Positions 7,809 through 15,084 of a stretch of DNA of 21,642 bases are shown here, in pieces. Position 1 is the first letter of the stretch. Every line of letters starts with the position of its first letter. The notes beneath the pieces are model-generated. The model worked only from the letters and a program-made list of their open reading frames with translations, did not search any database and was not told where the DNA came from. The translations under genes were made by a program, and so were the position numbers. Origin of the DNA: JBFLVQ01 sp040758525 (GTDB taxonomy: Bacteria; Acidobacteriota; Blastocatellia; Chloracidobacteriales; JADJPF01); NCBI GenBank assembly GCA_040758525.1, contig JBFLVQ010000078.1:1-21642 (forward strand). The letters run 5' to 3'.

Positions 7809-9272
7809 ATGAGAGAAAGACGTAATGATCGATACATAATAGATATTTTACCTGGGCTTGTTGGTATATTGGCGATAATGTCTTTATCGAGCCAAACAAT
7901 GGCACAGCGACGTTTTGGCACAGAGGCAGTAGCGCCCAAGGATTTAACACCAGGCAGTGTAAATGCTGGCATTGAGCGTTATATGCCAACAGAATCTGGG
8001 CGACGTTTTGGCATAGAGCAGGTAGGTGAAGCAGGCACACAGATTTCTCATGTAAGCGCTTCGCGTGTAGCGATAGATAGGTCGGCGGCACTACTTGCTA
8101 GGGCAGATCGTTTATCTGAGGCAGGCGATTTCACGGCTGCAGTAATATTATATAGACAGGCAATAGGCAGTGAAGGGCAATCGCTAAGGGCACGTTTGGG
8201 ACTTGGTTGTGCATTGATCGAGCTAGGTCACTATGATGCTGCTATAGATGAGTTACGAGAGGCAGCTACACGTTTGCCTGACGATCAGGATGTGCTGCTA
8301 AACCTGGGTGTTGCGCTCTATCGTAGTGGTCGTGTTGGCGAAGCGATCATTGAGTATCAGCGTGCCATTACCAAGCGTGCTAGATCTGTTTCCAAAGCAT
8401 ATTTCAATCTTGCTATTGCTTATGCGCACACAGGTGATTTCACACAAGCGATCAATAATTACCAACAGGCGATTGCGCAGCATAAGAATTATCCAGAGGC
8501 TTACAATAATCTAGGGTTGATCTATGAAGCTATGGATGAGTTAACGACTGCGGCTGAGCAGTTTCGTCTTGCCATTGAGCAGAGAGGCGGTCGTTACCCA
8601 CTTGCGCATTACAATCTGGCGCGGTTTTATCTACGTCAAAACAGATATCTAGAAGCAATCGCTGAATTCCAACTTGCCATTAAACAGCAGGCGAATTTTC
8701 CTGAAGCCTATCTATGTCTCGGTAATATCTATCTGCTACGTAGTATTGCTTTATCAGAAACAACTGAATTGATGCAAGCGATCAACTATTATCGCCAGGC
8801 GCTGACACTACGTAATAACTATCCGCTCGCACATGAGAATCTTGCCATTGCCCTGACACGTTTGAGAAAACCTATAGAGGCATTGGCCGAGTACCGTATT
8901 GCCTTTGACCAATATGCCGGCCGTTCCCCAGAGACACTAGCAAATCTACTTGCCACAATTACAGATAAGCAGGTTTTCCTTATTAATGATGAACAGGGCC
9001 GTCCACATGAGCCTGGCAATCTAAAAAGCCATAAACAGATCGTGAAAGTCACTGACCAGTTGATAGATCTATTAGATAATTATCAAGAACTAGACCCGAC
9101 ATTAAAAGATCTACCAGATATATATTATTGTGTTGGGAGGGCTTATTGGGCAGCAGGGAACAGCACAATGGCCATAGATCAGTTTGCTCGTGCGATCGAA
9201 CTATCCAATGGCAAGGATCAGGATGCTAAGCGCGCGTTAGTATCGGTGCTGACATTAGTACTCTATTTCTAA
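7809..9272 (+). CDS. Secreted/periplasmic TPR-repeat protein
   Basis: I chose the ATG at 7809 (487 residues). It gives a standard signal peptide: charged n-region RERRNDR, hydrophobic core, and SQTMAQ before RRFG, with cleavage near residue 33. An in-frame ATG at 7770 would overlap the kinase gene and put 13 extra residues before the signal. Two copies of RRFG(T/I)E occur near residues 34-39 and 65-70. From about residue 92 to 385 there are some eight consecutive tetratricopeptide repeats (for example AYNNLGLIYEAMDELTTAAEQFRLAIEQ). After a spacer there is one more near 434-467 (YYCVGRAYWAAGNSTMAIDQFARAIEL). TPRs bind peptides or scaffold complexes. No lipobox Cys is seen. The gene is likely co-transcribed with the kinase. 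Its stop overlaps the stop of the convergent gene on the other strand. Confidence 0.85.
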   Translation: MRERRNDRYIIDILPGLVGILAIMSLSSQTMAQRRFGTEAVAPKDLTPGSVNAGIERYMPTESGRRFGIEQVGEAGTQISHVSASRVAIDRSAALLARADRLSEAGDFTAAVILYRQAIGSEGQSLRARLGLGCALIELGHYDAAIDELREAATRLPDDQDVLLNLGVALYRSGRVGEAIIEYQRAITKRARSVSKAYFNLAIAYAHTGDFTQAINNYQQAIAQHKNYPEAYNNLGLIYEAMDELTTAAEQFRLAIEQRGGRYPLAHYNLARFYLRQNRYLEAIAEFQLAIKQQANFPEAYLCLGNIYLLRSIALSETTELMQAINYYRQALTLRNNYPLAHENLAIALTRLRKPIEALAEYRIAFDQYAGRSPETLANLLATITDKQVFLINDEQGRPHEPGNLKSHKQIVKVTDQLIDLLDNYQELDPTLKDLPDIYYCVGRAYWAAGNSTMAIDQFARAIELSNGKDQDAKRALVSVLTLVLYF

Positions 9273-9760
9273 TCCCTAAAGACAGCGGCAATCTCTAGCG
9301 AGGCACGACGACCAAACTTGAGGCCACGGCGCCTATGCATAGCAGGTAGCATCTCCATCAATAGAGCAATATCACTGAGGCAGGGCCAGCGTCGATCTAG
9401 CTCAGGTGAAGGTGGGCCAGGATCGCGTGTGAAGCGAGGCATTGCGGTAGCACTGTCAAGGAAATTCTTAAACTCTTTCTCGTGTAGACGTAGTTCTATC
9501 CATTCACCATTACGTTGCCAAGCAAAACAGCCTAGTTCAGTCTTCCACAAAGGTATTGCACTAGTACGTGCAAGTGCCTTCTCAAGTGCCTCAGCAAGTG
9601 AAATGATCGTTGTGGGTATGACTGGACGCAGTTCACCAATATCTTCATTAAGGAAACTGAGCAGTCGTTGTGCTTCACGCCGTTTTAGTCGTAATGTGAA
9701 AGTGACACCATCAAAGTAGGCTTCTGCCCCAATCGATCTAATTTTAGATAGGCTTTCCAT
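9269..9760 (-). CDS. Hypothetical protein, 163 aa
   Basis: I do not recognise the family. The protein is basic and soluble-looking, without signal peptide or transmembrane helix. It has an N-terminal YFDGVTFTLRLKRREAQRLLSFL segment with alternating hydrophobic residues, a central LGCFAWQRNGEWIELRLHEKEF strand-like region, and an Arg-rich C-terminus (HRRRGLKFGRRASLE). Codon-level reading is uninterrupted. The start at 9760 has a modest CAGG about 10 nt upstream. It is the second gene of a minus-strand pair, 18 nt after a 71-residue gene. Its TAG overlaps the TAA of the convergent TPR gene within CTAA, so no terminator fits between them. Function cannot be assigned. Confidence 0.65.
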   Translation of the reverse strand: MESLSKIRSIGAEAYFDGVTFTLRLKRREAQRLLSFLNEDIGELRPVIPTTIISLAEALEKALARTSAIPLWKTELGCFAWQRNGEWIELRLHEKEFKNFLDSATAMPRFTRDPGPPSPELDRRWPCLSDIALLMEMLPAMHRRRGLKFGRRASLEIAAVFRD

Positions 9761-9778
9761 ATGTAATAACCTGCTTGA

Positions 9779-9994
9779 TTAGAGAATCTCTTTACGGCCA
9801 TATTCATCGGCAACAAAAGCATACCAATCACCTTCATCAGCATACTCTTGGTTCAGCTCATCAGCACGTATACGTGCTTGTTGACAAGCTGTGCGGAAGG
9901 CGGGTGTACCAGTAATAAAGGAGCCGATCGGTTCATAACCGTTCCCTTCGCTCTGCTCTATACCTATGAAGATCTGAATCCCATTGGGAAACAT
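9779..9994 (-). CDS. Small hypothetical protein, 71 aa
   Basis: I do not recognise this acidic small protein (MFPNGIQIFIGIEQ at the start, ADEGDWYAFVADEYGRKEIL at the end). A GTG at 10003 would add three residues, but GAGGTG at 10006-10001 is itself a good Shine-Dalgarno sequence 6 nt before the ATG at 9994, so I take the ATG. The clear ribosome binding site in a window where most genes lack one supports a real gene. It precedes the 163-residue gene by 18 nt, probably one operon. No signal peptide or membrane segment. Confidence 0.65.
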   Translation of the reverse strand: MFPNGIQIFIGIEQSEGNGYEPIGSFITGTPAFRTACQQARIRADELNQEYADEGDWYAFVADEYGRKEIL

Positions 9995-10318
9995 AATTTT
10001 CACCTCAAGAGATTGATTTATTCCCGCTACTATTTATCAAATGTGTTCTAGGCATCTGTTCGATTAAGAGCGAACTAGCGTAGCTGGCAGTAAACAGATT
10101 GTTACGCAATGCAGTATACTATAACAGTTTAGATTCCGAATCTTAAAACGGGCTATTGATTTAAGTGGTTTTTTTCTACTGCCTATTTTATTAGCTATAT
10201 GATATTCTAAGCGGGAATCCATCTGCCGAGGTGCTGGTTGCACATTGCAGAGCCATTCTCAAGATAGAATAATAGAAAATTTACGATACTAAGCTTCTAA
10301 CAGGGCCGGTTAGAGTCG
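9995..10318. promoter_or_regulatory. Divergent intergenic region with dyad and three-tier stem-loop
   Basis: This 324-bp AT-rich region separates the small minus-strand pair from the plus-strand signalling island. A -10-like TATACT (10115-10120) is followed by a perfect interrupted palindrome, AGATTC-C-GAATCT (10131-10143), a plausible operator. A run of seven T lies near 10171-10177. At 10213-10260 a three-tier hairpin can form in the leader of the zinc-ribbon/pseudokinase/PP2C gene. I found no ORF and no recognised RNA family. Confidence 0.45.
10213..10260 (+). other. Three-tier stem-loop in leader of the pseudokinase/PP2C gene
   Basis: Pairing is 10213-10218 with 10255-10260 (GGGAAT/ATTCTC, one G-U), 10222-10226 with 10047+200-10251 i.e. 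10247-10251 (TCTGC/GCAGA), and 10231-10234 with 10240-10243 (GTGC/GCAC). The apical loop is 5 nt and the internal loops are 3x3 and 4x3. It ends about 58 nt before the start codon. There is no T-run after it, so it is not a simple terminator. Role unknown. Confidence 0.4.
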
Positions 10319-12112
10319 ATGGTAGACTGTCCTCACTGTGGTTTTAGCGAAAATCTTGATGAAATGTCGGTTTGCAACCGTTGTGGTGGGAATCTGGAGA
10401 TAGAACTGAGCAGCGTGCGCACCCTCACAGATGATGCTAAGCAGCCTGCCTTACTGGCTGATGGTCGTTTCATCGTGGATGGATTTGTTGCTGAGGTGGG
10501 CCCTGTGCAATATTATGATGTACACGAAGTTGAGGATGAGACCAAGTGCTATACACTTGCAGTTTGTGCCAAACAGGTTTCTGATCCACTGGCAGAAATA
10601 GAGTTTGAGCTAGATACTAATACAGAAGTGCTGCGTAATGGCGCTAATCCCTTTGAGACTGAGTTCAAATTATTGACTCGCTTCAATTCACCAGGAATAT
10701 TGCGCGCCACACACTGTTTTACTGATGATACCGCTGCCTATCTAGTGCTAGAGCGTATTGAGGGTAGGCGGCTTTCGGATATAGGACGTATGTTGGAATC
10801 GGATGTACGCCAACTTGGTGTAGAACTGTGCCAGATTGCGGATCAGTTTCATCGCCAACGTCTTACTCATAATGGTCTGGAGCCTGCGGGTTTAATCATA
10901 GATTGCCAAGCTCGTCTAAAAATTATTCAGTTTGAGCGTGTGCGTCCTGCTAAACGCTATAACCCATCTGTGCCGATCTATGTTACAGATGGATTCTCAG
11001 CGCCAGAACTCTACTACCTAAATGAGTACTCGATCCTTGACAAACGTTCCGATATCTTCTCGATTGGAGCAATTCTCTACTGGTTATTGACCGGTGATTG
11101 TCTGCCTACTGGCGATATCAATATAATGCGAGCCGAACTATGGCAGCTCTATCCCAAGGTAGTTGTCTCGCCTGCGCTTGAGCGTATAATTATGCGCGCG
11201 CTCGCCTATCAGCCATCCGATCGTTATAATTCGGTTAATGAGCTGAAATATGCGCTGGCAGGCTTAAATACACCGACCTCGATCCAGGCTGGCTATGCCA
11301 CAGATGTTGGCCATCAGCGAGAGTTAAATGAAGATAGTATACTAGTCGTAGATCTACGACAGTGTTTTGAATCGGTCAATACACATATTGGACTTTATAT
11401 TGTCTCGGACGGGATGGGTGGAGAAGCAGCCGGCGAGATCGCCTCCAGGGTTACAGTGCGCGCAGTAGCCGAGTGGGTGACTGATCGCCTTATTTCTGCC
11501 TCGCTACGCTCAACTCATGGCAGCCAAGTAGCTGAACCTACTCAGACCGGCTCGATCTTATTAGCCAATGATACTGGTACGGATGTGCGTGCTTCCCAAT
11601 TGCTTACTAATGCAATCCAGCATGCCAACAGTGAGGTACTAGATTATGCTCACTACCACCCTAGTACACGTGGACTGGGAGCGACGGTTACCGCAGTCTT
11701 ATTAGTAGGTAATGTTCTTACCATTGGACAGGTAGGTGACAGTCGTGGTTATGTGTTAAGCGATGGCCAACTGGAACAGTTGACCGAAGACCACTCGTTG
11801 GTTGAACGTATGGTACGGCGCGGCGAGATCACACCACAGGAAGCTCGCTATCACCCACACCGTAATATTATTTATCGCTCTATCGGCAGCCGTGATGAGA
11901 TCGAAGTCGATATTATTACTAGGGTGGTGCGACGTGGTGATCTAGTGCTATTGTGTAGCGATGGCCTTACCAATATGCTTGTTGATGTAGAGATAGAAGA
12001 GATTATGGGACATAGTGATGATCCCTGGCATATTGCTAAAGAGTTGGTGGTAGCGGCCAATGCACGGGGTGGAGACGACAATATCTCGGTAATCGTAGTG
12101 CGAGTTGATTGA
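10319..12112 (+). CDS. Zinc-ribbon / pseudokinase / PP2C-type phosphatase fusion protein
   Basis: A 597-residue cytoplasmic protein with three parts. Residues 1-25 are a zinc ribbon (C4xxC7, C19xxC22). Residues about 48-315 have the kinase fold, recognisable from YLVLERIEGRRLSDI, the APE motif (228-230) and the SDIFSIGAILYWLLTG helix. However, the catalytic motif is HNGLEPAG instead of HRDLKPEN (Asp to Gly186, Lys to Glu188, Asn to Gly191), DFG is replaced by QFE (204-206), and there is no glycine loop. It should be a pseudokinase. Residues about 322-597 are a PPM/PP2C phosphatase with its metal-binding set intact: ELNEDS (Asp339), SDGMGG (Asp364), VGDSRG (Asp474), CSDG (Asp548) and GGDDN (Asp586/587). 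I infer that the pseudokinase recruits or senses phosphorylated partners and the phosphatase removes the phosphates. It opens the island of zinc-ribbon proteins. Confidence 0.9.
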   Translation: MVDCPHCGFSENLDEMSVCNRCGGNLEIELSSVRTLTDDAKQPALLADGRFIVDGFVAEVGPVQYYDVHEVEDETKCYTLAVCAKQVSDPLAEIEFELDTNTEVLRNGANPFETEFKLLTRFNSPGILRATHCFTDDTAAYLVLERIEGRRLSDIGRMLESDVRQLGVELCQIADQFHRQRLTHNGLEPAGLIIDCQARLKIIQFERVRPAKRYNPSVPIYVTDGFSAPELYYLNEYSILDKRSDIFSIGAILYWLLTGDCLPTGDINIMRAELWQLYPKVVVSPALERIIMRALAYQPSDRYNSVNELKYALAGLNTPTSIQAGYATDVGHQRELNEDSILVVDLRQCFESVNTHIGLYIVSDGMGGEAAGEIASRVTVRAVAEWVTDRLISASLRSTHGSQVAEPTQTGSILLANDTGTDVRASQLLTNAIQHANSEVLDYAHYHPSTRGLGATVTAVLLVGNVLTIGQVGDSRGYVLSDGQLEQLTEDHSLVERMVRRGEITPQEARYHPHRNIIYRSIGSRDEIEVDIITRVVRRGDLVLLCSDGLTNMLVDVEIEEIMGHSDDPWHIAKELVVAANARGGDDNISVIVVRVD

Positions 12113-12591
12113 AACAGACTTAGCGAGGTTTTCACTATCAGTTCAGCTATTGCCGAAAAAACCTCTGCCAAGTTATTATACTAGGGATAGTTTCAATGCT
12201 ATTCCCGAAATGGTTGCGAGCCAAGCCTTGCGACGGTGTTTCGTTTGGAGCGATGCTGAGTATTCAGCTTTTGGATGGCGTTGAGCAAGAGGCCTTCCGG
12301 TTTAGCCCCGAATATTCTCATACGGAATAGCGCTTGGCAGCGAGAACCGCGATGACGCCGCTCTTGGCGATCAGGGCGTGGGTGTGCTAAGTTGCTGCTT
12401 GATCCTAATCATGCCCTGTAGCGAAAAGCGTTGACGTGGTGTGTACGCCGACTGCTCTAAGAGCTTGCTGCGCAGCCGTCGCGTTAACACCTGTTGGCCA
12501 AGGAGATTTTTTAAAAGTCCGTTGTTCCAGTAGATTAAAAAGTATTTTATAATTCACAACGCTGAAGCAAACCCTTGCAGGAGGCATAAAG
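12113..12591 (+). promoter_or_regulatory. Long intergenic/leader region before the zinc-ribbon/FHA gene
   Basis: This 479-bp stretch looks more GC-rich than the other intergenic regions and holds many short inverted repeats: GAGGTTTT/AAAACCTC (12125-12132/12158-12165), a two-tier hairpin 12206-12243, GCTGA/TCAGC (12255-12268), CGCT/AGCG (12331-12342), CGCC/GGCG (12356-12369) and the palindrome GCTGCGCAGC (12467-12476). A 44-codon ORF at 12196-12330 (MLFPKWLRAKPCDG start, GGGA upstream) is possible but unsupported. The 3' end has a candidate promoter and the strongest Shine-Dalgarno sequence of the window. It matches no RNA family I can recognise, including tmRNA, RNase P and 6S. Confidence 0.4.
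12525..12584 (+). promoter_or_regulatory. Candidate promoter and strong ribosome binding site of the zinc-ribbon/FHA gene
   Basis: A perfect TATAAT lies at 12548-12553, with a weak -35 candidate TTCCAG at 12525-12530 (17-nt spacing). AGGAGG at 12579-12584 stands 7 nt before the ATG at 12592. This is a near-consensus Shine-Dalgarno sequence, suggesting that this protein is made in larger amounts than its neighbours. Confidence 0.5.
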
Positions 12592-13425
12592 ATGATTCGA
12601 TGCAATAACTGTGGGACAGATAACCTGGACGGTTCGGAATATTGCGACGAGTGTGGGATGAAATTGAGCGCTGCGGTGGCACCGTCGCTAGCCAGCGCTC
12701 AGCAAGTGGCCAAACCGTCGCCATCTGCACCACCTATGCCGGGTATGCCTCAGATGCCGCCTATGTCCCCACCAAGTATGCCGCCGGTGCCGCCCGCACC
12801 ACCCCAGGCAGGGCCCGGCAATGCATCACTACTTCGTCCTGTGACAGCAAACTCTCGTACTGCGCCTGAGCCCCCTTCGCCGCCGCCTTTTTCGGCATCG
12901 ACGGCAGCGCCGAAATCTGCGGGCACTGTTCCACCGCCACCACCGCCACCACCATTTGCCCCACCAGGCCGTGCTGCTGCACCGCCTCGTATGGGTAATG
13001 ACTCGGTAGCGGCAGGTATGCCACCAACAGCAGCGCCAACGGCACCGGCGCCGGCCAACAATGCTATTGCTAGTAGCTATGGCAAATCGCCATCGGCACG
13101 TGCCAAGCTGATCATTCAACGTGGTGGTACAATAGGCAAAGAGTTTATGCTTACTGATACAGAATCCAATATCGGCCGTTGGGATGCTGATGGAGGTATC
13201 TTTCCCGACGTTGATCTCGATCAGGACGATCCGGAGGCCAAGGTATCCCGCCGCCATGCCCGCATCATTCATCAGAATGGCCAGTACTTGATCGAGGATT
13301 TGGGTAGCACAAACGGCACTTTCATTAATCGTGGCCGGCGTTTATTGCCGGGTAATCGTCATCCCCTCAATAACGGGGATGAGATAATTGTTGGTAAGAC
13401 TTTCCTGAAATTTGTTGTCGAGTAG
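12592..13425 (+). CDS. Zinc-ribbon / proline-rich linker / FHA-domain adaptor
   Basis: A 277-residue protein. An N-terminal zinc ribbon (C4xxC7, C18xxC21) is followed by a long Pro/Ala/Met-rich disordered linker (about 30-168) that includes eight consecutive prolines at 114-121. The C-terminal FHA domain is at about 172-276. Its phosphothreonine-binding elements are present: NIGR (193-196), VSRRHARI (Ser219, His222) and GSTNGTFIN (239-247). There is no enzyme domain, so it should act as a phospho-dependent adaptor, tethering through the zinc ribbon and reading pThr with the FHA domain. The FHA domain is clearly paralogous to that of the next kinase; both share the GIFP(D/E)VDL insert and the KVSRRHARI core. 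The coding DNA is unusually GC-rich through the linker. The start is fixed by AGGAGG 7 nt upstream. Confidence 0.9.
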   Translation: MIRCNNCGTDNLDGSEYCDECGMKLSAAVAPSLASAQQVAKPSPSAPPMPGMPQMPPMSPPSMPPVPPAPPQAGPGNASLLRPVTANSRTAPEPPSPPPFSASTAAPKSAGTVPPPPPPPPFAPPGRAAAPPRMGNDSVAAGMPPTAAPTAPAPANNAIASSYGKSPSARAKLIIQRGGTIGKEFMLTDTESNIGRWDADGGIFPDVDLDQDDPEAKVSRRHARIIHQNGQYLIEDLGSTNGTFINRGRRLLPGNRHPLNNGDEIIVGKTFLKFVVE

Positions 13426-13692
13426 GTTTGAGTAGATTGCTAGGTGCAGGGCACGCAATGCTTGCATTCACCGCTCGCGTTGATTGCAAACAGGGTTGAA
13501 TTGAGTAGTGGTGAATAGTTTAAGAAAGGTCGTCGGGAGTGGCGTTGCTCCCAATATGGATCGCCGACCCTGCTCGGTGCCACCATATTGCAAAGATGTG
13601 ACGATCAATGAATAGGTGCGGCGGACCCAACTCCCTAGTTATCGCCTAAATCGGTTGGCAACGCGGCAGAAATGAGAGTTGCCGAGGAGAGT
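13426..13692 (+). promoter_or_regulatory. Leader region with alternative RNA folds before the kinase/zinc-ribbon/FHA gene
   Basis: This 267-bp non-coding gap has no ORF. Between 13528 and 13590 two competing structures can be drawn. Fold A pairs 13528-13535 with 13562-13569 (one mismatch) around an inner GGGAG/CTCCC hairpin (13535-13539/13548-13552). Fold B pairs 13552-13559 with 13583-13590 (CAATATGG/CCATATTG, perfect) around 13562-13567/13574-13579 (one G-U). Both use 13562-13567, so only one can form. No T-run terminator follows. Confidence 0.4.
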
Positions 13693-15048
13693 ATGTCAAA
13701 GAACAAAGCGAAAAATCCTAATGCTCAGCTTGAGCCAGGCACCTTATTAGTAGGGCGTTATTTGATTGTAAAGCGTGTCGGTGGCGGTGGCATGGGTAAT
13801 GTCTATATGGCACGCGACAAACGTCTGGCCGATGCTTTGCGCGCGGTCAAAGAGATGATCGAGATGTTTTCTGATGAGGGGCAGCGCAAGAAGGCAGTGG
13901 AGGATTTTGAGCGTGAGTCACAATTGTTAGCCAGTCTTGAGCATCCTTCCATTCCGACAATCTATGACTATTTCATTTCCGAAGGTCGTTATTATCTGGT
14001 AATGAAGTTTATTGGTGGCGGCGATCTTGCCAGTAAGCTAAAGATGGCGCCAGGGGGACGACTGGATGAGCGTACAGTAACAGAATGGGCAATCCAGACC
14101 TGTGATGTCTTGAGTTATATACACTCACAGCAACCTCCTATTATTTATAGAGATCTCAAACCTGCTAACCTGATGATTGATGATAAGACCAAGCGTATAA
14201 TGCTGGTCGATTTTGGTATTGCACGCTTTGTTGCTCCAACCCAGAAAGGGGTTACGGCAATTGGCACGATGGGATATGCGCCTCCAGAACTGTTTGCTGG
14301 CAAAGTCGAAACACGTTCAGATATCTACAGTTTAGGCGCTACTATGTTCCATCTACTAACAGGTTCAGATCCTCAGGATAATCCCCTGCTGATCTTTGAT
14401 TTCACCAAAAATCCACGGCCACGCCAGCTTAATCCTGCAATCTCTCCAGAGATGGAAGCGATTATTTGTAAGACAGTAGAGCATAAACCGGAGAAGCGCT
14501 TTAGTAATGGTGCAGAGATGAAACGGGCGCTGGAAGATCATATGCGTATGCTTGATAACCTCCCCGCCAGTGGGGTAGGTAAGCCACGTACGCTACCATC
14601 AGATGGAGCGGCTGGGCAGGTCTTTTGTGGTAACTGTGGTCAACGTATTGCAAGCGATGATCTCTTCTGTGCACACTGTGGAGCACGCCAGCCATTGCCT
14701 ACGGCGCCGCCTATCCGTCTAACCGCAAAGCTGGTGGTGCTAGGGGCCTCGGATATTGCTACCTCTTTTATTCTGGATAAGGATACTAATTTAATTGGGC
14801 GGGTTGATCCACATACAGGGATCTTTCCAGAAGTTGATCTCTCGTCCTATGATCCGGAAACAAAAGTCTCGCGTCGTCATGCACGTATCTATCGGGAAGG
14901 TGGCCAATTCCTAGTAGAAGATCTCTCTAGTGTGAATGGCACTATAGTTAATGGCACCTTCAAGCTCTACCCGAAACAACCTAGGGTATTGCAGAATGGT
15001 GACGAGCTTAGGTTAGGCGAGACAACATTGAAGTTTGTCGTCGGGTGA
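13693..15048 (+). CDS. Ser/Thr kinase / zinc-ribbon / FHA-domain protein
   Basis: I chose the ATG at 13693 (451 residues) because GAGGAG lies just before it. An in-frame ATG at 13672 would add seven residues. The kinase domain covers about 20-285 with GGGGMG in the glycine loop, Lys53 (RAVKEM), YRDLKPAN (Asp154; Tyr replaces His, a common bacterial variant), DFG (Asp173), the activation segment ending IGTMGYAPPE, and SDIYSLGATMFHLL. A zinc ribbon follows (Cys312, 315, 326, 329), then an FHA domain at about 341-450 (LIGR, VSRRHARI, SSVNGTIVNG). There is no transmembrane helix, so it is cytoplasmic, unlike the two kinases upstream. Kinase and reader in one chain suggest autophosphorylation-dependent oligomerisation or recruitment of phosphorylated partners. 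It is probably the first gene of an operon running to 19138 with gaps of only 36-57 nt. Confidence 0.92.
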   Translation: MSKNKAKNPNAQLEPGTLLVGRYLIVKRVGGGGMGNVYMARDKRLADALRAVKEMIEMFSDEGQRKKAVEDFERESQLLASLEHPSIPTIYDYFISEGRYYLVMKFIGGGDLASKLKMAPGGRLDERTVTEWAIQTCDVLSYIHSQQPPIIYRDLKPANLMIDDKTKRIMLVDFGIARFVAPTQKGVTAIGTMGYAPPELFAGKVETRSDIYSLGATMFHLLTGSDPQDNPLLIFDFTKNPRPRQLNPAISPEMEAIICKTVEHKPEKRFSNGAEMKRALEDHMRMLDNLPASGVGKPRTLPSDGAAGQVFCGNCGQRIASDDLFCAHCGARQPLPTAPPIRLTAKLVVLGASDIATSFILDKDTNLIGRVDPHTGIFPEVDLSSYDPETKVSRRHARIYREGGQFLVEDLSSVNGTIVNGTFKLYPKQPRVLQNGDELRLGETTLKFVVG

Positions 15049-15084
15049 GCGCGCCATTCAGGCTAAGCGCAAGCCATAACTGCA

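Noticed and set aside
10131..10143. tRNA T-loop-like GATTCCGAATC
   Set aside because: No acceptor, D or anticodon stems surround it; it is better read as a palindromic site.
12196..12330. 44-codon ORF with GGGA upstream in the long spacer
   Set aside because: Too short to judge, no recognisable sequence, and it lies in a region dense with inverted repeats; mentioned within the spacer entry only.
12750..13272. Long minus-strand ORFs opposite the FHA adaptor gene
   Set aside because: They are Gly-, Trp/Arg- or Ala-rich mirror translations of the proline-codon-rich linker, with no plausible starts or domains.
10319..15048. TerY-P type triad (vWA protein, PP2C, zinc-ribbon kinase)
   Set aside because: The PP2C and zinc-ribbon kinase parts are reminiscent of it, but no vWA/TerY protein or other tellurium-resistance-type domain is encoded in the window.
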